This document shows, in pieces, positions 35,901 to 48,890 of a stretch of 64,000 nucleotides of DNA. Numbering within the stretch: position 1 is the stretch's first letter; each line of letters begins with the position of its first letter. Below the pieces are notes generated by a model, which saw nothing but the letters and a program-made list of their open reading frames with translations, was not told where the DNA came from and made no database searches. A program made the translations under genes and the position numbers. The DNA comes from Brachypodius melanocephalos (taxonomy: Eukaryota; Chordata; Aves; Passeriformes; Pycnonotidae), in NCBI GenBank assembly GCA_013398615.1, contig VZSR01001685.1:33039077-33103076 (forward strand), in the 5' to 3' direction.

Positions 35901-36575
35901 ATTCTGGCAGAGCAGCCTGGAGAGGACTCCTGGAGCACACACTTCCTTGGCAGGTAGGCAGTTCACCCTGCTCTGTCCTGATGAGGTCAATAATATTGTC
36001 ATTCCTTTACAAACATCAGCAAGTGTCCTTACCCCGGGTGCATAAACATTACACTTGCTGGGAATTAATCCTCCCAAGACAAGGTAGGGGAGAAACGGGG
36101 CAAATATACTATTGTATCATTCAGATTAATCAAATATACAGTAAAGTTGTCTTGCTTGTGATAATGCTAGTTGCAATAAATTATCATACAGATACTAGGA
36201 AATAAAAGTAGCCAAGGACTATTTGCTAACTTTCAAGCAAGTGGCACATCTCATGTCCATGTAATGAAATTTAATTCACATTGCCTTCTATTTCCTGAAA
36301 GAAAACAGGAACAGTTTTGTCCAACATAATCGTTCTGTGAGCAATCCCAGTTCCTTTCAGTCTACCCCAGTACTCTGCATACTAGTTGCTGACTGACATG
36401 TGCCAAAACTGGATGGGAGGATGTGCTAAGAATAAATACTACAGACAGCCCTGGCCATAATTATGCCATGGCTATATTTTGCCATGATCACCCTGCCCAG
36501 CTTCCTGGCAGTGTGCTCCATCAGTTCAAAGTTATTTTGAAGACAATGCAATATTTTAATTTTGCTACAGCTAAG

Positions 36576-36640
36576 GATTTATATAAAGCCCAGATTTATA
36601 TCAAAATCCAAGATTTATATCAATCCCTACTTCATATCAA
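36576..36640 (+). repeat. Small imperfect tandem of GATTTATAT units
   Basis: GATTTATAT starts at 36576, 36593 and 36612, with steps of 17 and 19 bp. The last two extend to GATTTATATCAA, and a weaker TTCATATCAA follows near 36631. It is a short, decayed tandem array. Confidence 0.7.
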
Positions 36641-38649
36641 AAGTGCTCAGCACTCTCCAAAGGACTTTGGAGATTTTCAGAAGAGTATCATATCATATCA
36701 CAAAGACAATTAAGTAGTAATATTTTTTTTAATAAATTGGTTTATTAAAGAGTACTGACCAGAAGGATACTGGAGTCTCTTGCTTCATTCTTGGCTGTGT
36801 CTCAAAAGAGTGAGAAGCAAAACAATCTAGCACCTTTTTTTTAAATCCTCTCAATATTTTTTAGGGTGAGAATAAAGATTACTATTCAGCACATGGCAAC
36901 ACCTCAAGTTCATGTTGATGGTAAAAAAATATCTGTATCCTAGGACTCTAGCCTGAAGTCCTGCAAAGCAGAAGCCCTTCAACAGTAAAGACAAAACCTG
37001 CTTGCTAAACAATATAATCTCATTGGTCAAGTGCTTCTAGGTTGTTCAAAGCTCTTGAGAAATCTGGTGTCTTTTGTTCTTGATGGTGTTTCAAAGCTGT
37101 TCTCCTCAGCACAGAATTTATTCGGCTTTGTAATCAGCAGGTGTTTTAGCAAAAGCAGGCTTTTTAAGGAGCATTTGACCATATTTTTTCCTTACTCTGA
37201 ATGGAGTCACATAGTTTGATGACAGGCACAACCTTCTCAGCATCCCAGTGAACTGACTTTAGAGCTCAAGCTGGTGGCTGTAGCTACAAGCCTCTGTTGC
37301 CATCATCTTTTATTATGTAACTCAAGTTATATTATTGCATCCCTGGTCTGCTTGTGATTACTCTGCCACTTCATTGTTCTGGACTTTTCTGTTTGAAACA
37401 GATGCTTAAAAACATTTGAATAAGATATTTTAGTTTGTGGACTTCTTGTCATCATCCTGCAAATTTACAACAGTCAGCAATGTAAACATGTACTTGACAA
37501 ACTCCAGCAGCTAGTAGACTTCAGAGTTCATCCACTCATTTCAGCAAGGCAGATGTTTCATTTTAATACTCTTCATACTATAGATTAGGATTATGCTTTT
37601 TCTTTCTTTTGCTTTCTTTATTTCTCTCTTTGAAAGGGGAATAAACCTGACATGCTACTAATGTCATTTCACACTGCGGGCCAGATGGCGAAAAATGCAA
37701 AGGCTGCAACTCTGTTTATGTATGGGAGAAAAAGGAATTTTGTTTCTGAAAGACTTTCAGCTCAATCATTTGTTACTTTAAACTAAACACTAGATGATGA
37801 ATAAAGTAGGACTATCTGAACTTCAAAAAGGTCCTTGAGATTAAGTGCTTAACAATGTAATGCATCTGGAGGAAGAGTATTACATTATTCCTGCTTGCTG
37901 CATTGGAAAGATGTTGGAAATGTTTTCAGTGTAGTGGCTGCCTGCGAGCAGGGTGCTTGAAGACAACATTTGGCAGTGCCTTGGAAATTTCTGGAGATAT
38001 AAATCATATTTCCATCACTTTTTATTATTATTAGTGAAAGATGGTACTTGAACAGACTGTCTATGCTAAATAGCTTGTTTTATCTGCCCTTTCAAAGCAA
38101 CAAAATTGTGTATTTACCAAGAATTGTGTAAAAATGTTTGCAGAGAAATTCAGCATTATTTCAGGTAACTTTAGACTCTGAAACTTAGGGATGGGAAAGT
38201 TTTCACCCATCAGGTTTCTCTTGATGTGCAGATTATCACAGAATTCATCTAAAATTTGTGTTTCTACCTGATTTTTAGAGAAAGGCTGAGAAAACTAACT
38301 GTGCTTTGATTTGTATGCTTGAAAGCAAATGTTTCACGAGAGATCTCGGTTTGGAGATCAAACTGGTTTTGGTTTGTTTTCCTACCCCACGTCTGTGGTA
38401 CAATTTTAGCACATCCTGAATGTTGCAGTCCAGTTGCCTCGTTCTGGTGTTTGGATGGACAGGGTAGTATTTTCCATGAAATACCATTACTCTTCAAAAA
38501 TAGAAGTGATTCTCATGCATCACTGAATGTTCCAGTTTGCCAGAGAAAGTCAACCCTCAGAAAATGGTGGGAGCAAAAACAAAGCAATGCCCAGGTGCAG
38601 AATCATATTCCATTTCAAATCTTTGCATTTAGGACAAAATATTTCAGTT

Positions 38650-38790
38650 CTTGAGGTTTTTGTTTATTTTTTTATTAAAATAGTGGGGAGAGTTTGTTGT
38701 TTAGGGTTGTTTCTTTGTTTTGTTGGGGTTTTTTTTGCTTGGATGGGTGGATGGTTGTGTTTTGTTTGTTTATTTGTTTGTGTGTTTCTA
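38650..38790. repeat. T/G-rich low-complexity tract
   Basis: The plus strand is almost only T and G, with TTTGTTTG units and a GGATGGGTGGATGG portion. It accounts for the Phe/Cys/Leu-rich frames overlapping it. Confidence 0.85.
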
Positions 38791-40689
38791 TTGGGAATTT
38801 TACTTCCGTAGCTATCCTCAGTAATTTTCAAACAAACATGACAATGAAGTTTGGACTAAGTAGGAGGAAATATTTTATTCCTTACTTTTCTGAGGTTTTT
38901 TGTATTATTTTTCCTGCTACTGTGCCATCATGGTTTCTCCACGACACCAGGTTGTGTCTGGAAGAAGAAACGCCTATGTAGCTTTCTTCAAATGAGTTAT
39001 GTCAGGTTTTTAGAGGAAGGAATTAACTATGTAAAGGGGAACAACCTTTTGAGATTAAAATTGCCTGGATGAACCCAAGAAAAACTCAAATAGAAGAGCT
39101 TTGACCATCCTGTGACCTCACAAAATTGCTTCCTTCACTCTTGGCTGAACACAGTGATGATATATCACAGTATGCATGAGAATCTGCCGGGATGTGTTGG
39201 TATATTAGGCCCTGGTTAAGAAAAAAGATAGGGCAGGCACAGCCTGCATCTTTCCCTGAAACATTTCCCTGTGCTGTGCTACCCACATAAGTTATTCTCC
39301 AGCACCAAAGTGATCAGGAATAAAAGGAAAATACAAAAGAACTCTAAAAATAAGTGCTCAGCACTACTTTTGACAGTTCTACTGATTACAGTAGAAAGAA
39401 GAATCAAAGGAAATTAGTAGAAGTCTTTGGTTAAGCCATGTAAATACGTGCTCTAAAAATGTAACTTCAGGTGTATGTTGACAAGATGAGACTTGAATTT
39501 AGGATATTATCAAATTAAAAAATCTCTGTCTATTGTGGATGTAGTCCTAAAGGTCATGGTCATAATAACAAAACACTCTCACTACTTAAGGAATCTGTTC
39601 TGTCAGATATTAATATATAAGATATCAAAAAACCCTCTTATTTTAATGCTGTTGATATTTTCATTATTCAAAATGCAGATTACAATTTTTAAGTATGATG
39701 TAGTTCAGAAGTAAATGAGGACTGAAAGCTCTGACTGAACCTCATCAAATGCCTGCACTGTTTAAATGTGTCTGAATCTAATCCATCCTAATACTTTGGT
39801 TTTTGGCCAAATCCACATTAAAAGAGAGGCTTACTAAGATACAGCTGAACTTTTAATGTGAGTGACTGACTTCACAATTTTTTCAGCATTCATACTGCTA
39901 GAAATTTCTAAAAAATAATTCATCATAAAAGTTTTCCCCTACTGCAAACTACCATAATTGTATTGTAGACTCTAACTTTGTTTACACACAAACTCCAGTC
40001 TGCTTCCAAATAAGATTCAAGTGTGTGCTGAACTAAGCACGGCTAGAATTTTTGAAATGTCTGAAATACATTTTTGAATAAATCTACTGTCAGTCTTCTT
40101 TCGGTCTTTTCATTAAGTCTATCAAAACTGAAAGGGAGGTATTTTGATACAGAAAGGCTCCCTACAGAAACAATATTCTGCAGTGTGAGTAGAAAAGTCT
40201 TATAAAATCTTTTTGTGTTACTTAATTAAAAGATGATGGGCAGAAGGGATAATAGGTTGTTTCTCAAATTCTAATGAATTTTATCACCATAATGATGATT
40301 ACCAAATGTCTGTATTTGCAAAAGAACAGCAGTTCATAAATATCAAATTTGTGCTATTATTAACGTGTAGAATGTGCCAGTTTTTATCAATATAGGAATC
40401 TGGTAATTATCACTAAAGCCATTAATTAAAATTAAGAAGTAACTAAATAAGGACTAGGAATGCCACTTACTTCTTAATATCCAAAGAGCAGAAATATCTA
40501 CCTATTATCCTTTTCAGGCATCTGACACTGTGACAATGGAATAGAAGGTTGTCACAGCATAATAGTCCCCAGCTGCTGGGTGGATGTGAGCCGAAACTGA
40601 GGCATTTATCAAAAACAAATACCAGGGGAAGCTGGGAGACATTCATCCTGGGACAGCACTCTGTTAAATCAATGTATTTCTGTTCCAGC

Positions 40690-41360
40690 AGGTGACTGAT
40701 GGGTGTGCTCTGTCTAAGAGGTGTCAATGTGGCACAATGGTCCCTGTCCCACACCTCAGGGAGCCATGTGGTGATTGTCCAGGGAAGGCAGTCACCCTCA
40801 CACCCTGCCCCATCACAGCAGAGCCTCCCTGGGGGTTTGTGGGGTGTCACAGCATGTCAGCCCTCCATCACCCTCTGTCTCACAGGGCCCTTGGAGGAGT
40901 GTGCACAGCAGAGCCTGCACCCATGAGTGTGAGCAGCCCAAGGGGTGGGACTGACCCACCACCAGGCATCCCGACTTTCCCCACCATTGCTCCGGTAAAA
41001 TCGGCTGAGAGGGAGAGAGGCAGGCAGGAGGAGGTCTGACACTGCAGGGCACGAGGGCGGAGGACATCAGAGAGGAGTGGAGGCTTGGGGAAGAGAAAGG
41101 GGCTGTGCTTTCAATCGCTGCAGTGAACCTGTGGCGCCTCTGGAGCCAGGCAGAAGAGCCAGAGGCTCTGCATGGAGCCACACCCGCACAGCCAGGGAGG
41201 TGGATAGTGCACACCTCCATGACAGCAACCATCAAACCCCCATGGAGCGCTCACTGCAAGCCAAATGAAGGCTGTAGGAAGGGGTGTTGCTGGAGAGGAC
41301 TATACTCACGCTTATCAAGACACCAGTACTCACCTCCAAGCTTCATTTGCACGGGGCACA
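40690..41360. other. GC-richer, CpG-retaining patch of unknown nature
   Basis: This segment stands out from the AT-rich surroundings by its GC content. It also keeps CpGs, at about 40969, 40992, 41001, 41050, 41056, 41116, 41134, 41185, 41248, 41308 and 41352. Open frames of 115 codons (plus) and 140 codons (minus) overlap, but neither shows a known domain and both are rich in Pro, Ser and Cys. It could be a regulatory element, a non-coding RNA exon, a decayed exon or an unrecognised LTR. I found no terminal repeats to decide. Confidence 0.4.
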
Positions 41361-44300
41361 AAAGATTTTGAAGCAGACCCAGTCTGCCAAAGCAGTGAAG
41401 GAGGAGGTGAAAAGGCTACATCATTTTGAGGCAAATACCAGTTACCTGTGTTTCATAAGAGGCTTTCTGCTCTCCTGGCATTGTGTATGTATATCTCCAG
41501 CCTCACTCGCTGCCCCCTCCTGTGTAAAATTTACACAAGCATTGAAAGATTGTGGAATACCCAAGGAAATAATTTTTCAGTCGATTGAGTTCTTAATGGA
41601 AAAACCTCCCTGAATGCTATCTTACAAATTAGAAGATCCCCTGCTTTCTAAATAGTTCAATTGAAATCAGCTTTTGTATTTATCCTTCAGGTCATACAGG
41701 CTCAAATGTTGTTAGCTCTGAGTCAAAAAGTCAGATTTTTAAAGGGAAAATGTCAAGTCCTTTTAGGCTTCAACTGACCTTTTAAACCAGATTAGGGATT
41801 TGAAGCATTACACATGGATTTCTACATTTTATATCACAGTATTTAACAAATGATCAAATACAACTCCCAAGAATACTATTTTTACAAGCTTGACATTTCA
41901 GGCCTTAAAGGATGTTGCTGGTCTTTCTTTTACATAAAATTACCCTGGAGAAATTCAGCCTGTTTTCTGTTCCTTCATTTCTCTTTCATAACAGGGGAAG
42001 TTTTGTGCATTGCATTCCATGCACTTGTTCTCTCTCTGGCATTGCAAGCAAGAAAATATCGTGATGAAATCCTTGAGATATGCTCAAAGTGATTGCTACA
42101 ATAAATTCACTCGGTGGGTGTCACATATGGTTAGAGCACAAATCAGGCAGTTATAGATGCCAACAGGGCCCTAGGAATAGATCTGACCTTACTTTCATGC
42201 CTGGACTGACAGATAATGCCACTAAAAATGCACTAAATCTCCCAAGGTGGAAATAATAGAAACTCTCATGTGATTCCAAGTGCTTCCCTCACACAGGTAG
42301 AACAAAGGAAATGGATGCTAGAGTGGGATCATGGATATGTGAGAGGACACTCATAAATTGAAGGAGCAAGTTGGTTTGAGTACTCAGAGATTACAGTCAC
42401 GGTGAGAACAAGAGGAGTCCCATTCTGAGCTGCTGTGGTCTGGAATGGCCCCATCTTACATCCCATGAGCTGGTCAGCTGGTATTGCATGAGAGTGATAC
42501 CCACGGAGAGGATGGAGACAAGGTAAATTTCCTTCCTGTTCTTGGACAAGGGAGGGAGATCCTCTTTCAGAGGTATCACATCAGAGGACTCAGCTCTCCC
42601 TTGCTGCCTGTTCAGCCCTTCTCTTGTTTTTCTGAGGATGGCTCAGTAAGTGCTAGTCATGGTACTGGAGTTTTTAGATGGACCATTTCTCTGATCATGG
42701 TTGGAAAGAGACCAGAAAATGTTATCACATGGACCAACTATGTATCAGACAGCAATAGGGTTCAGGTTTAAAATGCTCTGCATTAAACCATCAGCTCCTT
42801 CTATGTTTATAGTGGAGATAAGGTTTGTCATTTAGGCACATGGGTTTTGTTTGTTTGGGTGGGTTTTTTTCTCATACCAGACCAAGACCTGCAGATTCCC
42901 TGACAAGCTTTACTGGTAGTTTCAAAATCTCTGAAGTCAGTATCATTATGGAGCGTAGAGGACATCTCAAGGATTTTTACATAGTCCCATTTTTGTTCAA
43001 GCTCTCTTCCTGGTGACTTGTCTCCGACCCAGACAAACACAATGCAACATTCTGCTGCACACTGCAGTCCAAAGGGGGAAAACCACAAGAGCTTTTACCA
43101 GCCAGGCATTCTCCATCCCTTGATAAACAAAAGGTGTTAAAAGGGTAAGTTTGTAGAAAAAGAGCAGAGGCCACCTTCAAGATTCAGCCCTGTGCTGGTA
43201 GCATTTAGCACAAGTGGGTTTGTATTTTATTTGCCTAACAGGCAGTTTCTCATCACAGTACTTGTATGGGTGTGGATAAATAAAGGCTTCCAACATCTAC
43301 ACATTTTAAATAAGTGCAGAGCTTACCTTCTGAAACAGAATTCCAAAGTTTCAATTGTGCAAGTTATTGTTGGTTGGAAAGATCTGATGAGATAAATCTT
43401 GTTATAACCAAAAACAGTGCTGACTTTGAGTCTCTTCTGGTATCTGCTAACTACAAACACTATACAAATGTTTACCTCTGTATGCTTTGATACTTTCTCC
43501 ACTGTGACATTAGTTCTGTCCTTACAGGATCAGAATAACTCACTTTTCCTACGTCCTACATCTGAAGGGGAAAACATTAAAGAAGCAATCAGCAGCTCTG
43601 TGCCTGGGATGCAAAATTATTGTAGCATGAAGCTAACCTATTATAATTGGTTAGAGCAATTATTTACAGTCCTTAATGTTAGTTTTGCTGGTGATTTCAC
43701 TATTTTCATCTCTTCTTACTGATTGGTTTAGAATTCTAAGATATTCAAAATTATGTTTATAACACAGAAAAAAGCATTTGTAGCTTATAGCCAGATGTAG
43801 AAAGTCATGACAACACCTAATGATAAAATTACCAAAGACATCTGACAGATGCCATTTTGTGATGCCATTGTCTTTTTCTAAAATAAAATAAGCAGCTGTG
43901 CAGCTGTTTTAAAATATTTGTCAGTCTTTGTCAAAATCCTTTACCTATCACCGTATATTTGTTTCTTGTAATGGAAAATACCTGTAGTATGACAAGAAGA
44001 TGAGGTTAATCTGAAGCAAATCAACATGATAGTTTTCCATTATTGGAGCTCAAACAGGCTCGTCAACAAGGGATGACACAGAATAACAATGCTGCTGCTG
44101 TTACACAAACATGCATTCACAGAACAAAAGAGCATTTGGAGATATGCTTTTCTTCTAATTTGGCAACATTTCATAATGAAAACTAGGCTATTATCTTAAA
44201 GCTCAGAAAGGCAAGCCCTTTTGAAATAACATTTTCTCCTTGGAGCTTCTACTTTGCTCAAGTTTATCTCCTTTCCTTCCACCAAAAGATACTTTCATTG

Positions 44301-45405
44301 CTTTAGCCATTATTAGAAACACAGAATTAAACAAAAGCTTACCAGAAATATTTGGATTTGTCATTTGCTCCAGTGTTAATGGGGTGTACTTGATCTCTGA
44401 TACAAAAGTTGTATTTACTTAATTTATAAATTTTATAGGACAGATCTTCTGGTCATCTGTTTTTGCTTTGGAAGCAATTATACACGGAACCTTGTTGGAC
44501 CCTCCATCTGACTAAAGTCACTTTTGTTTATGCCAATCAGCTCTGCATTAACAATTAGATGTTTGTTTGAGTTACGCTGAATTTTTTACAAGAAAATGCT
44601 CCTAAAAAAGTAGGATATTGCACCCCTAGCTCCCATTCAGAGTGTTCAGGACTTCCTTTCTCCATTAACCAGATGTGGCAAGAAAACAACACCACAAAAC
44701 TGAAATGGCTACTTACTAATGGTGACATAATGGTTATTGTGTCGCACTTTATCTTCAATTTTGGGAACATCCTGTCACAGCAGAGCTCTATAGTAGGTGA
44801 CATGAGTCTATGAATTTTGTGAAGCCTAAAGGGCGTCACTTTTTCTGAGTTACCAAGTACGAACACAGTCCATTCAAGACACATTGGAGGGCAGAAAACA
44901 AAGTTTGATAATGTTAAAATCCCTACAGTTTTGGAAATTGTTGTTTGGTTTGTTTAAAAAAATTCAAACCCCCCATCTCTTGTTTCAGAGAATCTCTCTT
45001 CTTTCTTAAGCCTGCAGTGGGAATAGTTTTCAGCAAGTTACTCCAGGAGCAGCCTGACTAATGAGGAACTCAAATTTGAGTTTCTAAAGCAAATGTATCA
45101 CTGAACTGTAGTGGTGGAGCTCTGCCTGGTAACTGGTCAGCCATAGTCCTGTCTTTACCATGCAAAAAAGTGTGATGCAGGTGTTCCCAAATTAGTTCCA
45201 GACGCAATAGTAGTCCTGGGACCATGTCAGTGTGCTGAAATCAACTACATGATTTCTGATTTGTTATCCCAGCTGCTGTCTGTGCTCAATAGTAGCATGG
45301 ACCAGGCTGGGAGGGTGTCTCTGACACACAGCCCCTTGCACTCTGTCACGTACTGATAGCTAACAATATCGTTCAACAGTTCACAATTGGTGTTTCACCT
45401 CATTC

Positions 45406-45421
45406 TTTTTTTTTTTTTTTT
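45406..45421. repeat. Poly(T) run, 16 bases
   Basis: An uninterrupted run of T. No flanking duplication or parent gene is seen, so I treat it as simple sequence. Confidence 0.9.
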
Positions 45422-47314
45422 CTGATTGCCCCAGTCTGAGAAGAAGTTTCTCAACTTCAAGAGCATCATCAGAAGCATCCCAGGTGCTGTGTTCTGCATC
45501 CATCCTGCCCTTTGTTTGGGAACACGTGACTGGAATAACAACTGGGGCTTGAGGGGCTGGTAAATGCCTATGACTTTCAGACAGCCGAGAGAGAAAGAGA
45601 TAAGGTGCATACAAAATTAGAACTGTTTCCTTTTCTAATGCAGAGGGCGTTCCTATGGTCTCATATCAGCAGAAAGGCAGATACCATGCTTTCAGAAGCA
45701 CATGGTCGCCTTGCTCCTATTTATCATCTGCCTTTACCAGACTAAATTAGCCAGAACAGGAGGATCTGGCAACTGTTCTCTGGGGTTCAGGCTGGTTTAC
45801 CACCACATGGACTCAGTTTTCTCATCTCTTTGTACATAGTCTCTCCCTTCTAAGTCACTTCTTCTTTCTGGTCTCTCCCTTTTCCTCTGCGTTGTGATAA
45901 AGCCTTTATTCCTTTATTATTCCCGATTATTTCCTTTATTCAAACTCCTTCTCAGTGCACACATTCCAGTCAGCAGCTCAGTACTTCGTTTCTGTGTCTC
46001 AGGTTTGTGTCGAGTTTCCCTCACCATCCATGGGTTTGGACATGAAACTCTCTTTTTGCCTGAGAATACTTTTTCCCTTGCCCTTCGCTTCCAGCAAAAA
46101 GACTTTTCTTTGCATTACTTTACATTTATATTGTGTCTATCTCCTCAGAGCACCCCAAAGCACTAAAGCACTTTACATACTCTGTGCAGGAATCAGTGGA
46201 GGGTGAATGTATCGGGGCTCTCTTGTTATTTCTGTATTCTTAGTTACAGTACTCTGTGTCACAGAAACTGACTTGGTGACTGACAAGGTTAATTCTGCTT
46301 TGCCTAATTCATTCCAGTAGAAAAGCCACAAAAAAGTGCAGTTTAAGTACATGGAATTTTAAAGGGAATATCAAGCACACTTCCTTCACTGTTTTAATCT
46401 TGCTCTAAGGAGAAGCATAGTTGATAGGCAAGAGTATTTACATAATTTAGATTACTCCAGAGCACTTCCTTATAATAGAAAGAGTGGAAAGAACAAGCGT
46501 TTTGGAGATGGCTGTCTGGGCAGCAGAACCATCCTTATCCAGTGATGCAAACCAATCCTTTCAACAGTCATGGAAACCAGGGTTTGGGTGGTGTTCATCA
46601 AAAAAGTATGACATGTATGAGAAAGGAAATACAATTTTACATTTCCAAGTACATGACTCTATTATATTTCAGCCTTTCATTAAAAAAGCTATAGACAAGG
46701 CATGCAAAATAAGATGCTGTTCACGTTGCTTAATCAAAAAACACATATTGGTATAACTGTCATCTTACAAGAACAAAATATAATCACATCTTTGAAGGAT
46801 TTACAACCTTGAAACAACAGTTGTTTCCATGCTTATGTCAGAATAGAGGAGGAAGTATGATCATATCCAATCTTAAGAGATCAATTCTTCACAGCAGTCA
46901 AAGAATAGATAAATACAGCAGTCAATTCAACAAGCAGTATGGTATAATAACTTTTATTTTGAAGGTAACATTTGGAAGGGTAGCACACACCTGATAGGAG
47001 GGAGATTCCATGTGGAAAGGCAGGGCAGAGCAATCATAGGCTGTGAACAGGGGATGTTTGCCTTGACCTTGTGCTTCCAGTTGACTGACCCACTGACTTC
47101 AAACGATTTCGTAAATGGACTTGGGTTTTGACCAATGCACTGCATTTTCCTTCTCAGTCCCTATCATGCAGCACATCAGCACACCCATCTGTCCTGCTCT
47201 GGGAGCTCACAGATGTACAGCAGACACCAGCAGGTCCCTGTTTATCACACAGTCCGTGCTGCTGTCCCCAGGCTCCCCACTACCTGGTTGGCGTGTGAGA
47301 CACCTCCTTCACAG

Positions 47315-47345
47315 AGGATCACAGAACGGGTCAGATTGGAAATGC
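47315..47345 (-). mobile_element. Possible CR1 3' end scrap
   Basis: GAGGATCACAGAACGGGTCA followed by GATTGGAA resembles the start of a minus-strand CR1 tail (GAATCACAGAATGG, then GGTTGGAA). Nothing after it matches, so it may be a very short truncated copy or chance. Confidence 0.4.
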
Positions 47346-48857
47346 AAGCCATGCCACTGGCTGTGGAAGCAATACTGCAATCAGTGTGGGATTAAAGAAA
47401 TTTTTCTTTCATCTATTCAAAGTGTGATGAATAAAACCTGTTCATTCTCCAGAGAAAAGGGCATTAGGAAAGTCACACTCCCGGCATGAGCATTTCAGTC
47501 AAAGGTCCTCTTCTTCCATAATGCCTCTTGTTAGTGCCTTGCTGAATCCGTGAAAATTCCTCTTTTAGCTAGAGCTGCTGTAAGATTTTTTCTACATTTG
47601 CACAGAATGCCATGACCTTACTGGCCGCAGTGATCTCAACAATTCAGAGAATACTCAGGTTGACAAAGTTTGTGCCCAGCAAGTCACTGGACTCCTGAAG
47701 ATTGGTATCTCTGGATAGCTGGTTCTGCCACCCATAAAGCAGAGCTGCCATGTGACAGAAATTAAGATTGGCAAGAAATCATGCTGTTCAATGCATCATA
47801 CTTTGTTACAACCAGAGACCATTCCATGAGGTGCACTGCATGGTGGTGATATTTTGTGGAAGATGAGTTTGGCCTAACAGTTTCTGTCTGGAGTTACACT
47901 CAGTTAACCCTATTGACTGATGACAATGATTGCAGGTTCACTGAACTCTGCACCTCAGATGCCTGAGAAATTCAACAGCTAATCAAGAGTGACTTTGAGA
48001 GGAAAAACGGTGACCAATTCTTCCCTGTTAGCTAAAAATCTTTTCACCAGAATGCACCTAAATTCCCTTTTTGAAGATCTTATTCCCTGTACAACCAGGG
48101 ATAAAGGCTGTTGTTGTACTACCTATAAGACACCTCTGACTGTCTATCATGGTCTTCTGATAGTGTCCCAGTTGTGCTTGCCCAGAAGAAAAACTAATTC
48201 TTACTGCATCTGAAAACATATCATCATAAAAAAAGAGTATTATTGGTTTTAGCCAGCAATAGCACTAGAAAGAAAATTAGTGAAAGATCTGTTTATGTAA
48301 TCTCATTATTTGGTCTGTATTTGTAAGGGGATTTTTAAACAACTCTTCCACAGTTGATGTGGCCTAGAATAAAGCTGTTTCTTTCCAGTTTATCCAACAA
48401 TCCTGAACAGTCCAGCATTTCATCAATAACACTGCCAGAGATAGATAAACTTACAGTCGTTCATTTTCATAACTTTACTTTTCTGAATTTGAGCTTCTTT
48501 CTGACTAATGCACCCCTATGTTGATGAAGCGTTTCAGGAAAAAAACCAAAATCCAAATGTTGGATAAGAATACAGTGGAGCTCCTCTTCTGTGTTATCCT
48601 CTCCATTATTGTAGTATGGAGACAGAAAAACTTCATGCCATCATGGCATGGGCAACTTCTTAAGTATTTACAATTTTGATTTCACTAAGGTTCCTTGAGG
48701 CAATTCAGCAAAGATTTTTCAAAAGCGGTATTTCACTATTCTTAAAACAACAAAATTAACTGGACAAATGGGTCCACGTCTTCCTTTGACCAGTTTAAAG
48801 AGCTTTCATTATCTTTCTGCATCCCGATTGAACACAACGCTTCTTTGTAAAGATGAA

Positions 48858-48890
48858 TACATAGAATTATAGAATTGGACCTGACCTTTT
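48858..48890 (-). mobile_element. Possible CR1 tail octamer scrap
   Basis: CATAGAATTATAGAATTGGA resembles two CR1 tail octamers in reverse orientation. The following bases do not match a CR1 body. The call is weak. Confidence 0.3.

Larger units (their letters stand above)
27415..40689. other. Unannotated 13 kb stretch
   Basis: No exon or RNA gene can be supported. The longest open frames (minus 28074-28541, 155 codons; plus 30276-30680, 134 codons) show no domain I know. Simple repeats are at 27765, 29841 and 38650. A small tandem motif is at 36576. A stretch around 33660-33720 (GTAACTCCACTGACTTCAA) may be another scrap of the old palindromic repeats. Candidate conserved non-coding segments are discussed in the findings. 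Confidence 0.5.

Noticed and set aside
40813..41235. 140-codon minus-strand frame in the GC-rich patch
   Set aside because: Its sequence is low in structure and rich in Ser, Pro and Cys, with frames open on the other strand as well. The cause is GC content rather than coding.
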